From positions 1 through 41,716 of the forward strand of contig JAFKKO010000134.1 of assembly GCA_017305455.1 (NCBI GenBank): a stretch of DNA of 41,716 bases. Reading direction: 5' to 3'. Numbering within the stretch: the first letter of the stretch is position 1; the number at the start of each line of letters is the position of its first letter. The notes under the pieces are model-generated. The model saw only the letters and a program-made list of their open reading frames with translations. It had not been told where the DNA came from and did no database searches. Positions 15,401 to 23,024 of this stretch are shown one piece after another. The position numbers and the translations under genes were made by a program. This DNA comes from Hyphomicrobiales bacterium. GTDB lineage: Bacteria > Pseudomonadota > Alphaproteobacteria > Rhizobiales > Xanthobacteraceae.

Positions 15401-15626
15401 GTCATTGCGAGGAGGCGAAGCCGACGAAGCAATCCAGTCCCTCGTGGTGAGGAGGCGTCAACAGCGCGTTTACGCGCGTCTTCCGACGCGCTATGGCGCC
15501 ATCTCGAACCATGAGGCCATCAACATCCATCATCGCGGCCTCATCCTTCGAGACGCATCGCGCGCGATGCTCCTCGGGATGAGGGGCAAGCTCATGGCTG
15601 GATTGCTTCGCTTCGCTCGCAATGAC
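15401..15626. repeat. Composite inverted repeat bounded by GTCATTGCGAGG / CGCAATGAC ends
   Basis: The left end runs GTCATTGCGAGGAGGCGAAG and on to GAAGCAATCCAG; the right end is its near reverse complement (CTGGATTGCTTCGC through CGCAATGAC). Between them are further palindromes, including GCGCGTTTACGCGCGTCTTC and a pair with CCTCATCCTTCGAGACGC and GCTCCTCGGGATGAGG. A related element lies at 40518-40723, and parts recur at 19238-19390, 20434-20513 and 36812-36965. It occupies most of the gap 15231-15642, which has no gene. Confidence 0.8.
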
Positions 15627-15642
15627 GGATCGGTGAAATGCT

Positions 15643-15945
15643 TTAATGGCTCGCGACGTTCTTGCGCATTTCCGCGATCTGCTCGGGGCTCGCCTCGGCC
15701 TGGTACTTCGCCTTCCACTCATCATAAGGCATGCCGTAGATCGCCTCGCGGCTCTCGTCCTTGCTCATGGCGACGCCGGCCGCGTCGGCGGCATCCTTCA
15801 TCCAGTTGGACAGGCAGTTGCGGCAGAAGCCGGCGAGATTCATCATGTCGATGTTCTGCACGTCGGTGCGCCGCTGCAGATGGGACACGAGGCGCCGAAA
15901 CACCGCCGCCTCGAGCTCGGTCCTGGTCGCCTTGTCGATCGCCAT
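15643..15945 (-). CDS. DUF1244 family protein
   Basis: The 100-residue protein starts MAIDKATRTELEAAVFRRLV and contains FCRNCLSNWMKDAADAAGV and EAIYGMPYDEWKAKYQAEAS, which identify the DUF1244 family, a small soluble protein widespread in proteobacteria with no settled function. AAAGGAC precedes the ATG at 15943-15945. It is monocistronic, with repeats downstream and DUF1036 divergent upstream. The CRNC pair could bind metal or be redox active, which is inference. Confidence 0.85.
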   Translation of the reverse strand: MAIDKATRTELEAAVFRRLVSHLQRRTDVQNIDMMNLAGFCRNCLSNWMKDAADAAGVAMSKDESREAIYGMPYDEWKAKYQAEASPEQIAEMRKNVASH

Positions 15946-16163
15946 GCTTTGTCCTTTCCTGAAATCCCCACCCGGCCCTCGCGCTGCCGCGATTCCTGCC
16001 GGATTGGCTGCACCCGAAGATGGGCGGGCGCCGGTTATTCTGCCATTTATTTTGCCATATCGTTCGGCACAAGGACACATCGCCCGCAAGGCCGCGCCGG
16101 AGGCGACGCCACGCCGCCATCGGGTCCATGGAAATCGACACGCGATTGATATAGCTTGACTAA

Positions 16164-16739
16164 ATGATCCTGCGCCTTGCCCTCCCCTCTTGTTCCATCC
16201 TGTCGCGGCTTCGGCTTCACCGCCTGATTCCGCTCGTCCTGACCGGCGTTCTGGCTTTCGCCGCTTTGTGCGGCGCGAGCGCGCCCGCCGCTGCCGATTT
16301 CCGGCTCTGCAACAACACCTCGAGCCGGGTCGGCATCGCGCTCGGCTACAAGGACAATGAAGGCTGGGTCACCGAGGGCTGGTGGAACGTCTCGTCCAAG
16401 GCCTGCGAGACCCTGCTCAAGGGCACGCTGATCGCCCGCTATTATTACATCTACGCGCTCGACTACGACCGCGGCGGCGAATGGTCGGGCCAGGCCTTCA
16501 TGTGCTCACGCGACAAGGAATTCACCATCCGCGGCACCGACAACTGCCTCGCACGCGGTTTCGACCGCACCGGCTATTTCGAGGTCGATACCGGCGAACA
16601 GCGCTCGTGGACGGTGCAGCTCACCGAGACCGCCGAGCAGAACGTGCCGCGTTCCGGCCTGCCAGGCCTGCCCAACGCGCCGCCGAACGGACAGCCCGGC
16701 GCGATCCTGCCGGCGCCGAAGGCGGCCCCGCCCAAATAA
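16164..16739 (+). CDS. Exported DUF1036 protein
   Basis: This 191-residue protein has a long signal peptide (about 1-44, ending APAAA) and a DUF1036 domain starting DFRLCNNTSSRVGIALGYKD, with WWNVSSKACETLLKG and the Tyr-rich strand ARYYYIYALDYDRGGEW typical of the family. Four cysteines could form two disulfides in the periplasm. The C-terminus is a Pro-rich tail (about 165-191). No ribosome-binding site is obvious before the ATG, and no function is established for the family. It stands alone, upstream of the second YeeE gene. Confidence 0.85.
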   Translation: MILRLALPSCSILSRLRLHRLIPLVLTGVLAFAALCGASAPAAADFRLCNNTSSRVGIALGYKDNEGWVTEGWWNVSSKACETLLKGTLIARYYYIYALDYDRGGEWSGQAFMCSRDKEFTIRGTDNCLARGFDRTGYFEVDTGEQRSWTVQLTETAEQNVPRSGLPGLPNAPPNGQPGAILPAPKAAPPK

Positions 16740-16925
16740 GGCGGCGGCGCGGCCCCGTGGAACAACGGAACCTTGCTCCAAAACATTCAGATATTTTCAT
16801 GTAATTGATCTGGGATAAAGGCGGCTCCGCGCGAGCCGGCATACTAATCCTCGCAAGGCATCGGCCAGCGGAATTTGCCGCTCGCCAAGGCCCTACGCCG
16901 ATGATCGTTTGCGAGGACCGCCGTC

Positions 16926-18017
16926 GTGACTCTGGAATCCTTGTTCGACCTGACAGGCGAAACCGCGATTCTTTCAGTGGGCGGCCTTCTGATCGGAGCC
17001 GCCTTTGGCGCGTTCGCGCAGGCCAGCAAATTCTGTCTGCGCTCGGCGGTGATCGAATTTTCACAGGGCCTGCTCGGCTCCAAAGTGGCCATCTGGCTGC
17101 TGGCGTTCTCGGCCGCCGTCACGGCGACCCAGGCCGCCATCACGTTTGGCCTGCTCGATGTGACGGGAGCCCGGCAACTGGCGGCGCGCGGCAGCCTTTC
17201 GGGCAGCATCATCGGCGGCCTGATGTTCGGCGCCGGCATGATCCTGGCGCGCGGCTGCGCGAGCCGCCTGCTGGTTCTGTCGGCGACCGGCAACCTGCGC
17301 GCGCTGATGTCCGGCCTGGTGCTGACCATCGTGGCGCAGACCTCGCTGCGAGGCGTGCTGTCGCCGGCTCGCGAAACGCTCTCCGAATTGTGGACGGTCC
17401 AGGGCGGTCAGGCGCGCAACCTGCTGTCGTGGATCGACTCCGGCCCGGTGCTGGGACTGTGGCTGGGCCTGCTATGGCTTGCCTGCGCGCTGTGGCTGGC
17501 GAAGCGTTCCCATATCGGCGGCGTTGTCGGAGCAAGCGCCGTCGGCGTCGGGCTGGCGGTCGCGGCGGGCTGGATCTTTACTTACGCCGTCTCGCAATCG
17601 TCGTTTTCTCCCGTCCAGATCAAGAGCATCAGCTTCACCGGACCCTCGGCCGACACGCTGATGGGCCTGATCAATTCGACGTCCTTGCCGCTGGTCTTCG
17701 ACACCGGCCTGGTGCCCGGCGTGTTCCTGGGCTCGATGTTCGCAGCCTTGGTGCGCGGAGAATGGAAGGTGCAGGGCTTTCACGACGGGCCGAGCATGTG
17801 GCGCTATCTGATCGGCGCGCCGCTGATGGGTTTCGGCGGCATGCTGGCTGGCGGATGCGCGGTCGGCGCGGGCGTGACCGGAGGGGCGATCTTCGCCCTG
17901 ACGGCCTGGATGGCGCTCGCCGCGATGTGGGTCGGCGCCCTCGTCACCCATCTGCTCGTCGACGGCAAGGTCGCCGCCGGTCCGGCGCTGGCAAAACCCT
18001 CGATTCCCCGGATCTAG
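16926..18017 (+). CDS. YeeE/YedE-family sulfur transport protein, copy 2
   Basis: The 363-residue membrane protein is a paralogue of the gene at 10833-11939 and keeps the three channel cysteines: Cys37 (ASKFCLRS), Cys111 (ARGCASRL) and Cys311 (AGGCAVGAG). Both halves carry the GGLMFGAGMILARGC / GGMLAGGCAVGAG duplication. GAGGA lies at suitable distance before the GTG at 16926. It probably passes thiosulfate or a related sulfur species through the inner membrane. Unlike copy 1 it is not linked to a sulfur enzyme; its stop codon overlaps that of the convergent TPR gene. Confidence 0.87.
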   Translation: MTLESLFDLTGETAILSVGGLLIGAAFGAFAQASKFCLRSAVIEFSQGLLGSKVAIWLLAFSAAVTATQAAITFGLLDVTGARQLAARGSLSGSIIGGLMFGAGMILARGCASRLLVLSATGNLRALMSGLVLTIVAQTSLRGVLSPARETLSELWTVQGGQARNLLSWIDSGPVLGLWLGLLWLACALWLAKRSHIGGVVGASAVGVGLAVAAGWIFTYAVSQSSFSPVQIKSISFTGPSADTLMGLINSTSLPLVFDTGLVPGVFLGSMFAALVRGEWKVQGFHDGPSMWRYLIGAPLMGFGGMLAGGCAVGAGVTGGAIFALTAWMALAAMWVGALVTHLLVDGKVAAGPALAKPSIPRI

Positions 18018-18664
18018 ATATCGCGGCCTTCGATCTTCTCCGACAGCGTCTTCACCAGATCGGGAATCTTGTCGAGATGCGGATGGATCGCGAGCGCGCG
18101 GCGATAGGCATCGAGCGCGTGCCGGTCATCGCCGGTCTGCTGCAGGATCAGGCCGAGCCCCGCCAGCGCGCCGAAATGGCGCGGCTCGCGTTTCAGCACC
18201 TGCTGGATGTCCTCCATCGAGTGCAAGTAGTCGTCGCGCAGGTAATACAGCGTGGCGCGCCTGTTCCAGGCTTCGACATAATCCGGCTGCAGCTTGATGA
18301 TGGCGTCGAGCAGTTTCAGCGCGACGTCATATTCCTTGTGCTCCATGGCGAGGCGCGCCCGCGCCATCAAGAGCGCGGCGGTGTCGCTCGCGGTCGACAT
18401 CCACACCGCCCAGATCCGGCCCTCGACCTCCTTGGCGCTTTCCTCGTCGGGCGCGGCTTTCAGCGCGCCGAACAGGAAATCGAGATTCTTGGCCTGCGAG
18501 GCTTTGACGCGCGGCAGTTTGGCCGGCGGCGCCGGCAATGCCTTGCCGCGGGCGGATGGCGGCTCGGACTTCGGCGCTTGCGCAAGCGCGGGCCCGCTCG
18601 CGGTGAACGCCAGCGCCAGCAGTCCCGTCAGAAGTGTGGTGAGGATGAGAGGTCGCCGTGCCAT
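18014..18664 (-). CDS. Exported TPR-repeat protein
   Basis: The 216-residue protein has a signal peptide (about 1-29, ending GPALA), a Pro/Lys-rich linker and at least three tetratricopeptide repeats over about 85-200 (EYDVALKLLDAIIKLQPDYV, YLHSMEDIQQVLKREPRHFG, DRHALDAYRRALAIHPHLDK). Such repeats form a protein-binding superhelix, here in the periplasm. The stop codon shares CTAG with the stop of the convergent YeeE gene. Partners are unknown. Confidence 0.85.
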   Translation of the reverse strand: MARRPLILTTLLTGLLALAFTASGPALAQAPKSEPPSARGKALPAPPAKLPRVKASQAKNLDFLFGALKAAPDEESAKEVEGRIWAVWMSTASDTAALLMARARLAMEHKEYDVALKLLDAIIKLQPDYVEAWNRRATLYYLRDDYLHSMEDIQQVLKREPRHFGALAGLGLILQQTGDDRHALDAYRRALAIHPHLDKIPDLVKTLSEKIEGRDI

Positions 18665-18685
18665 CGGCGAAGTCTAGACGCGACA

Positions 18686-18711
18686 ACGCCGCCTGCAAAG
18701 CAGGGCGGCGT
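18686..18711 (-). terminator. Possible hairpin terminator of rpmJ
   Basis: ACGCCGCCTGC-AAA-GCAGGGCGGCGT forms an 11-pair stem with one bulged G, just past the rpmJ stop codon. There is no T run, so it may only stabilise the transcript end. Confidence 0.4.
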
Positions 18712-18775
18712 CACAGCCGGGTGATGTCAGGGAACGGGCGCGCGGCAGCCAGAGGCCGCCGCAGCAGGCTCAGGT

Positions 18776-18901
18776 TTAGCCCTGGCGCGCCTTGAAGCGG
18801 CGCTGCACCTTGTTGATCACGTAGACCCGGCCCTTGCGGCGGACCAGACGGTTGTTGCGGTGACGGCCGCGCAGCGATTTCAGCGAATTACGGACCTTCA
18901 T
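18776..18901 (-). CDS. rpmJ: Ribosomal protein L36 (bL36), Cys-free form
   Basis: The 41-residue protein reads [20 protein letters not shown], then [20 protein letters not shown], then G. This is bL36 of the large ribosomal subunit. The zinc-ribbon cysteines and histidine of the classical form are missing: the place where Cys would fall reads HRNNRLV. It is therefore the zinc-independent (C-minus) type with the alphaproteobacterial length. The start at 18899-18901 has only a weak upstream purine stretch. It is too short for many gene finders. Confidence 0.95.
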   Translation of the reverse strand: MKVRNSLKSLRGRHRNNRLVRRKGRVYVINKVQRRFKARQG

Positions 18902-19117
18902 GGGACAATGCTCTCTCGAAGGCCGAATGCAGGCCGTTACGAACAGATGGATCAAAGGGTTAGACCGGGCGCACGGCGCGCCGGACGGCCGGTTTCTATG
19001 CCATCCGATGCCGGAATGTCAATGCAAAGGGCGGCAAATCGCCTCCGGGAGCCGGTTTTCGACCGGATTTGGGCCGGAAAAACAGTGCGATGGCCCCCAT
19101 CCGACTTCCTGAAAGCT

Positions 19118-19422
19118 CGTCATGCCCGGCTTTCTGCCGGGCATCCACATCTATGCGAAAGTTCCGCAAGGAAAGACGTGGATGCCGGGTCAAAAGGGCG
19201 TTCGCGCCCTCGACGGGGTTAAGAGACTGTTTGAAAACTTTGAAAGCCTCGTCCTGAGGAGCCGTTTCGTCAGAAACGGCTCCTCGAAGGGCGAGGTTTT
19301 CAAGGAAAAGTCCTCGATCCTTCGAGACGGCGCATAGCGCGTCGGAAGACGCGCGTGAACGCGCTGTTGACGCCTCCTCAGGATGAGGACTTTTCAAACA
19401 GTCTCTATGCCGGGCCATGACG
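19118..19422. repeat. Palindromic repeat (CGTCATGCCCGGC type), copy interrupted by a MITE-like insertion
   Basis: The left part (19118-19221) runs from CGTCATGCCCGGCTTTCTGC through GACGTGGATGCCGGG to GACGGGGTTA. The right part (19407-19422) is ATGCCGGGCCATGACG. Related intact copies at 30953-31073 and 36576-36703 show these parts should be adjacent. Together with the insertion it fills most of the gap 18902-19445, which contains no gene. Confidence 0.8.
19222..19406. mobile_element. MITE-like element with 16-bp perfect terminal inverted repeats
   Basis: AGAGACTGTTTGAAAA (19222-19237) and TTTTCAAACAGTCTCT (19391-19406) are exact reverse complements bounding 185 bases with no coding capacity. 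TA stands at both ends (19220-19221 and 19406-19407), as expected for a TA-targeting transposase. Inside lies the perfect hairpin GAGGAGCCGTTTC-GTCA-GAAACGGCTCCTC. The element splits a palindromic repeat that is intact elsewhere in the window. The parent transposon is not present here. Confidence 0.7.
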
Positions 19423-19445
19423 TCGGAGAACCTCATGCAGCCACC

Positions 19446-19877
19446 TCACCCCGCCTCCCGGCCGAAGGCCCGACGCAGTTCGCCCTTGGCGGCCTCCAGC
19501 GTGCGCTTGCGGGTGGCGGGCAGGTTCCGGCCGGCGCGGTTGATGTAGAACACCAGCATCGACATCGCCGAGCGGTAGGGATCGCTCTTGCGGCGATGGC
19601 TGTGCTCGGCCGAGCGCTTCAGCGAGCGGGCGATCGCCTTCGGACTGTCCTTCTTGAACACGCTGTTTTCCAGATCGAGCGCGTCGCTGGTGGCGGTGAC
19701 GCGGCCGGACCATTTGCGCGTCGATTTGCGCGCGCTGGCGTGCCCCGTCCGCTTGCGGGCGGATGTCGTCTTGCGTGCGCGTGTTTTGCGCGCCGACGTC
19801 TTGCGGGCGCCATGTTTCGACGCGGTCTTGCGCGCGGGCTTGCGGCCGGCGGCCGATTTGCGGGCAATACGGGCCAT
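19446..19877 (-). CDS. DUF3175 protein with histone-like basic N-terminus
   Basis: The 143-residue protein begins with about 55 residues built on the repeated ARKT unit (KTSARKTRARKTTSARKRTG), then the DUF3175 domain: WSGRVTATSDALDLENSVFK and RSAMSMLVFYINRAGRNLPA. AAGGAGGGACC precedes the ATG at 19875-19877. The basic tail resembles eukaryotic H1 and bacterial histone-like tails and probably binds nucleic acid; the domain function is unknown. It diverges from the YbaK gene across 63 bases. Confidence 0.85.
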   Translation of the reverse strand: MARIARKSAAGRKPARKTASKHGARKTSARKTRARKTTSARKRTGHASARKSTRKWSGRVTATSDALDLENSVFKKDSPKAIARSLKRSAEHSHRRKSDPYRSAMSMLVFYINRAGRNLPATRKRTLEAAKGELRRAFGREAG

Positions 19878-19940
19878 GCTAGGTCCCTCCTTCGAGAACT
19901 GCCGCGTTCGCGTGACGCGGGCCGTCGGAAGGGACAAAGC

Positions 19941-20423
19941 ATGAGCATCGAACAGGTTCGCGCCTTCTTCGCCGAAAACGCCCCCGATCTCGTGGTGATG
20001 GAGTCGGAGCAGAGTTCCGCGACGGTGCCGCTGGCCGCCGCGGCGTTCGGCGTGACGCCGGCCGAGATCGCCAAGACGCTGTCGCTGCGCGTCGGCGAGC
20101 GCGTACTGCTCGTCGTCACGGGCGGCACCACGCGGCTCGACAACAAGAAGGCGCGCGCCGCGTTCGGCGGCAAGCCGCGCATGCTCGACGCGCAGGAAGC
20201 GCTGGAGGCAACCGGCCATCCGGTCGGCGGCATCTGCCCGTTCGGATTGAAGACGCCGCTGCCGGTCTATTGCGACGTCTCGCTCAAACAATTCGCCGAG
20301 GTGTTGCCGGCGGCGGGATCGGCCAACAGCGCGGTGCGGATTACGCCCGCGCGGCTCGCGGCGCTGACGCATGCGCAGTGGGTCGATGTCAGCGAGGCAA
20401 TGGCGGCGCGAGAGAACGCGTAG
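19941..20423 (+). CDS. YbaK/ProX-family aminoacyl-tRNA deacylase
   Basis: The 160-residue protein has the YbaK/EbsC fold over almost its full length, with PAEIAKTLSLRV, the nucleotide-like loop VVTGGTTRLDNKKARAAFGG and the family GGICPFGLKTPLPVYCD segment that contains the catalytic region. Stand-alone members remove mischarged amino acids (for example Cys or Ala) from tRNA. The exact specificity cannot be told from sequence alone. GGAAGGGAC precedes the ATG. It is monocistronic, with palindromic repeats after it. Confidence 0.88.
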   Translation: MSIEQVRAFFAENAPDLVVMESEQSSATVPLAAAAFGVTPAEIAKTLSLRVGERVLLVVTGGTTRLDNKKARAAFGGKPRMLDAQEALEATGHPVGGICPFGLKTPLPVYCDVSLKQFAEVLPAAGSANSAVRITPARLAALTHAQWVDVSEAMAARENA

Positions 20424-20433
20424 TTAGCTTGAT

Positions 20434-20513
20434 CCTCATCCTGAGGAGCAGCACTTCGTAGCCCAGTTCACGCAGGCTACGCCTGCTATGGCGATGCGTC
20501 TCGAAGGATGAGG
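20434..20513. repeat. Palindromic repeat (CCTCATCCTGAGGAG type)
   Basis: CCTCATCCTGAGGAG on the left faces TCGAAGGATGAGG on the right, with TACGCAGGC-type palindromes between. Directly after it, 20521-20569 holds another hairpin block (GACGCAGCGTGTAACGCTGC flanked by CCCGGG and CCGGGACC). The stretch 20424-20794 has no gene. Confidence 0.7.
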
Positions 20514-20627
20514 CCGAGCGTGTCCCGGGCGCGACGCAGCGTGTAACGCTGCTTCGCAGAACCGGGACCGTCGCAAACGCTGAATGTGGAACGAAGCCGG
20601 GACCACTCTCTTCAGCTCAAGCATCGT

Positions 20628-20764
20628 CCCTCACCCGGATTGCTGCGCAATCCGACCTCTCCCCGTAAAACGGGGAGAGGTAAGAACGAGCCTTCCTCTT
20701 CCCGTAAGCAGGGTGAGAAAAAACTCCCTCTCCCCGCTTGCGGGGAGAGGGTCGGGGTGAGGGG
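20628..20764. repeat. Palindromic intergenic repeat (CCCTCTCCCC type), copy 2
   Basis: It begins CCCTCACCCGG, with hairpins GGATTGCTGCGCAATCC and CCTCTCCCCGT-AAA-ACGGGGAGAGG, and ends in CCCTCTCCCC-GCTTG-CGGGGAGAGGG followed by GGGGTGAGGGG. Same family as 14813-14924, in opposite order. It may end transcription of the convergent flanking genes. Confidence 0.8.
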
Positions 20765-20794
20765 CAAGTGACGTCGTGATGAACGCGTTCGCAC

Positions 20795-21655
20795 TCACAC
20801 GAACTTGTTCTCGATCCGGCCGATGCCGGAAATCTCCATCGCCACCACGTCGCCGGATTTGAGGAATTTCGGCGGGTTGAAGCCGATGCCGACGCCGGCC
20901 GGGGTACCGGTCGCGATCAGGTCGCCCGGCACCAGCGCCATGCCCTGCGAAATGGTGGAGACCAGCGTCGGAATGTCGAAGATCAAATCGCGGGTATTTG
21001 CGTTCTGGCGCAATTCGCCATTGACCCACGCCTTGACCTCAAGATTTTCCGGATCGAGTTCGTCGCTGGTGGTGATCCATGGCCCCATCGGGCAGAAGGT
21101 GTCGAGCGTCTTGCCGAGGAACCATTGCTTGTGCCGCTTCTGGCGGTCGCGCGCGGTGACGTCGTTGGCGATGGTATACCCGAACACATGCTTGTAGGCG
21201 TCGGCCTTGGCGATGTTGCGCCCGCTTTTGCCGATCACGATGGTGAGTTCGACCTCGTAATCGACGCTCGATGTGATCTCCGAGTGCATGTCGACATTGT
21301 CGGTCGGGCCGATCACCGCGTTCGGTCCCTTGGAGAACACCGCCGGATATTCGTCGATCTCCGCGCCCTTGACCGCACCGGCCTCGAAGCCGCTGCCGGC
21401 GAATTCGCGCGCGTGGTCCAGGTAGTTCTTGCCGACGCAGATGACATTGCGCTTCGGCACCGGGATCGGCGCCAATAGCTTGACGTCGCCGAGCGCGATG
21501 TCGGCGGCGGTGGGAAGCGAGGATTTCAGCGCATCATAGCGCGCGATGAGATCGACCATGTCGGCGACCCCGCTGACCGGACGCACGCGCCCGGCAGCTT
21601 CATCGACCACGCCGACATGATTGGAGCCTTGATAGGAAAACGTCGCAAACTTCAT
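20795..21655 (-). CDS. Fumarylacetoacetate hydrolase family protein
   Basis: The 286-residue protein has a short N-terminal domain and the FAH domain from about residue 70. CVGKNYLDHAREF is followed by the metal site HSEITSSVDYEVEL with its two Glu residues and Asp, then GYTIANDVTARDRQ and SDELDPENLEVKAWVNGELR. These enzymes cleave or hydrate beta-diketo or acylpyruvate substrates in catabolic pathways. The precise substrate is not given by the motifs. It lies 45 bases downstream of a TctC-type binding protein gene on the same strand, so uptake and breakdown of one carboxylate is plausible. Confidence 0.88.
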   Translation of the reverse strand: MKFATFSYQGSNHVGVVDEAAGRVRPVSGVADMVDLIARYDALKSSLPTAADIALGDVKLLAPIPVPKRNVICVGKNYLDHAREFAGSGFEAGAVKGAEIDEYPAVFSKGPNAVIGPTDNVDMHSEITSSVDYEVELTIVIGKSGRNIAKADAYKHVFGYTIANDVTARDRQKRHKQWFLGKTLDTFCPMGPWITTSDELDPENLEVKAWVNGELRQNANTRDLIFDIPTLVSTISQGMALVPGDLIATGTPAGVGIGFNPPKFLKSGDVVAMEISGIGRIENKFV

Positions 21656-21700
21656 GTTTCAGTCTTTCACTTCGATCGAACACACATTCACAAACAAGGC

Positions 21701-22699
21701 CTACTGCACCTTGCCGATCTTCTTCACCGCCGCGATCAGGCGCGCGCTGTCGGCCTCGACGAATTTGGCGAATTCCGGCGCGTCCTGATAGGCGACCGGA
21801 CTGCCGGCCGCCTCGAAGGTCTTCTTCACCTCGGGCGAGAGCACGGCCTGTTTCATCGCGGCGCGCAGCTTGGTCATGATCGGCTCGGGCAGCGCCTTCT
21901 GCGCGAACAGGCCGGCCCAGATGTAGAACTCGACGTCCTTATAGCCAAGCTCCTGGAAGGTCGGCGCGTCGGGGAAGCTCGCCACGCGCTGCGCGCCCCA
22001 GCAGGCCAGCACCCGCATCTTGCCGTCATCGACCTGGCCGCGCACCGTGCCCGGCGCGGTGGCGATCGCCTGCACCGTGTTGTTGAGGATGCCCGTCAGC
22101 GCCGGACCGGCGCCGCGGAACGGCACATGCAGCAGCTTGATGCCGGCACTGGTCGCGAACATCTCCATCGCAACATGCAGCGTGCCGTAGGGGCCGGAGG
22201 AGCCGTAGGCGATCTCGCCGGGACGCTTCTTGGCATCGGCGATGAATTCCTCCGCCGTCTTCCACGGCGCGGAGGCCGGCACGGTCAGCATGGTGGGATC
22301 GGCCAGCACCCGCGCCACCGGCGCGAATTGCGAGACCTCGTAGGACACCGGGCGCTCGAACAGGCGATCAGCCTCCGGCAGCACCGCGAGCGAGGACAGC
22401 GTCATCAACAGCGTGTGACCGTCCGGCTCGGCGCGGGCCGCCGCAGCATTGCCCACCGCACCGCCGCCGCCGCCGGCGCGGTTGTCGACGATCACCGGCT
22501 TGCCGATGATGCGCTCCAGCGCCATCGCGGTCGGGCGCGCGGCAAGGTCCGCCTGCCCGCCCGCCGGAAACGGCACGATCATGGTGACGTTATGGGTCGG
22601 CCAGGCGACATCGGCGCGCGCGATGTCCGACGATGCAGGCAGCAGCAGTTGCGACAGCGGCAGCGCGGCAGCCGTCTTGAGAAGCTCACGACGATTCAT
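21701..22699 (-). CDS. Periplasmic substrate-binding protein of the TctC/Bug family
   Basis: The 332-residue exported protein starts MNRRELLKTAAALPLSQLLL, a Tat-like signal with twin Arg, and continues with the Bug fold: VTMIVPFPAGGQADLAAR, NRAGGGGGAVGNAAAARAEP and YGSSGPYGTLHVAMEMF. The family captures carboxylates for tripartite tricarboxylate transporters. The start at 22699 is preferred because GGGGGA lies seven bases before it; an ATG at 22705 would touch that site. No TctA or TctB membrane genes are present, so it is an orphan binding protein, common in this bacterial group. Probable operon with the FAH gene. Confidence 0.88.
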   Translation of the reverse strand: MNRRELLKTAAALPLSQLLLPASSDIARADVAWPTHNVTMIVPFPAGGQADLAARPTAMALERIIGKPVIVDNRAGGGGGAVGNAAAARAEPDGHTLLMTLSSLAVLPEADRLFERPVSYEVSQFAPVARVLADPTMLTVPASAPWKTAEEFIADAKKRPGEIAYGSSGPYGTLHVAMEMFATSAGIKLLHVPFRGAGPALTGILNNTVQAIATAPGTVRGQVDDGKMRVLACWGAQRVASFPDAPTFQELGYKDVEFYIWAGLFAQKALPEPIMTKLRAAMKQAVLSPEVKKTFEAAGSPVAYQDAPEFAKFVEADSARLIAAVKKIGKVQ

Positions 22700-22787
22700 T
22701 GGCATTCCCCCCGAGGGATTTTTTATTTTAATCCGCGCAGCATAACCGAGGAATCGCGCAGGGGAAGTCTTACCAATTGGTTTGTCA

Positions 22788-23024
22788 CTAGCTCTTGAAA
22801 TACGGCTCGACCGGTCCGGAAAACTTCATGGTGACCGGATTGCCGTGACGGTCCTTCGCCGAGCCGACGCTCATCCGCACCCAGCCTTCGCTGACGCAAT
22901 ATTCCTCGACATTGGTCTTCTCGACGCCCTTGAAACGGATGCCGATATCGCGCTCCAGAAGCTTCGCGTCGTAATACGGGCTGCGCGGGTCGGTGGAGAG
23001 GCGGTCGGGCAGTTCGTCGCTCAT
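22788..23024 (-). CDS. DUF3297 family protein
   Basis: The 78-residue soluble protein starts MSDELPDRLSTDPRSPYYDA and contains DIGIRFKGVEKTNVEEYCVS and GNPVTMKFSGPVEPYF, which cover the whole DUF3297 family. No function is known for it. GAGAGACT precedes the ATG at 23022-23024. It is transcribed away from the pentose-phosphate operon, with a 429-base gap between. Confidence 0.85.
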   Translation of the reverse strand: MSDELPDRLSTDPRSPYYDAKLLERDIGIRFKGVEKTNVEEYCVSEGWVRMSVGSAKDRHGNPVTMKFSGPVEPYFKS

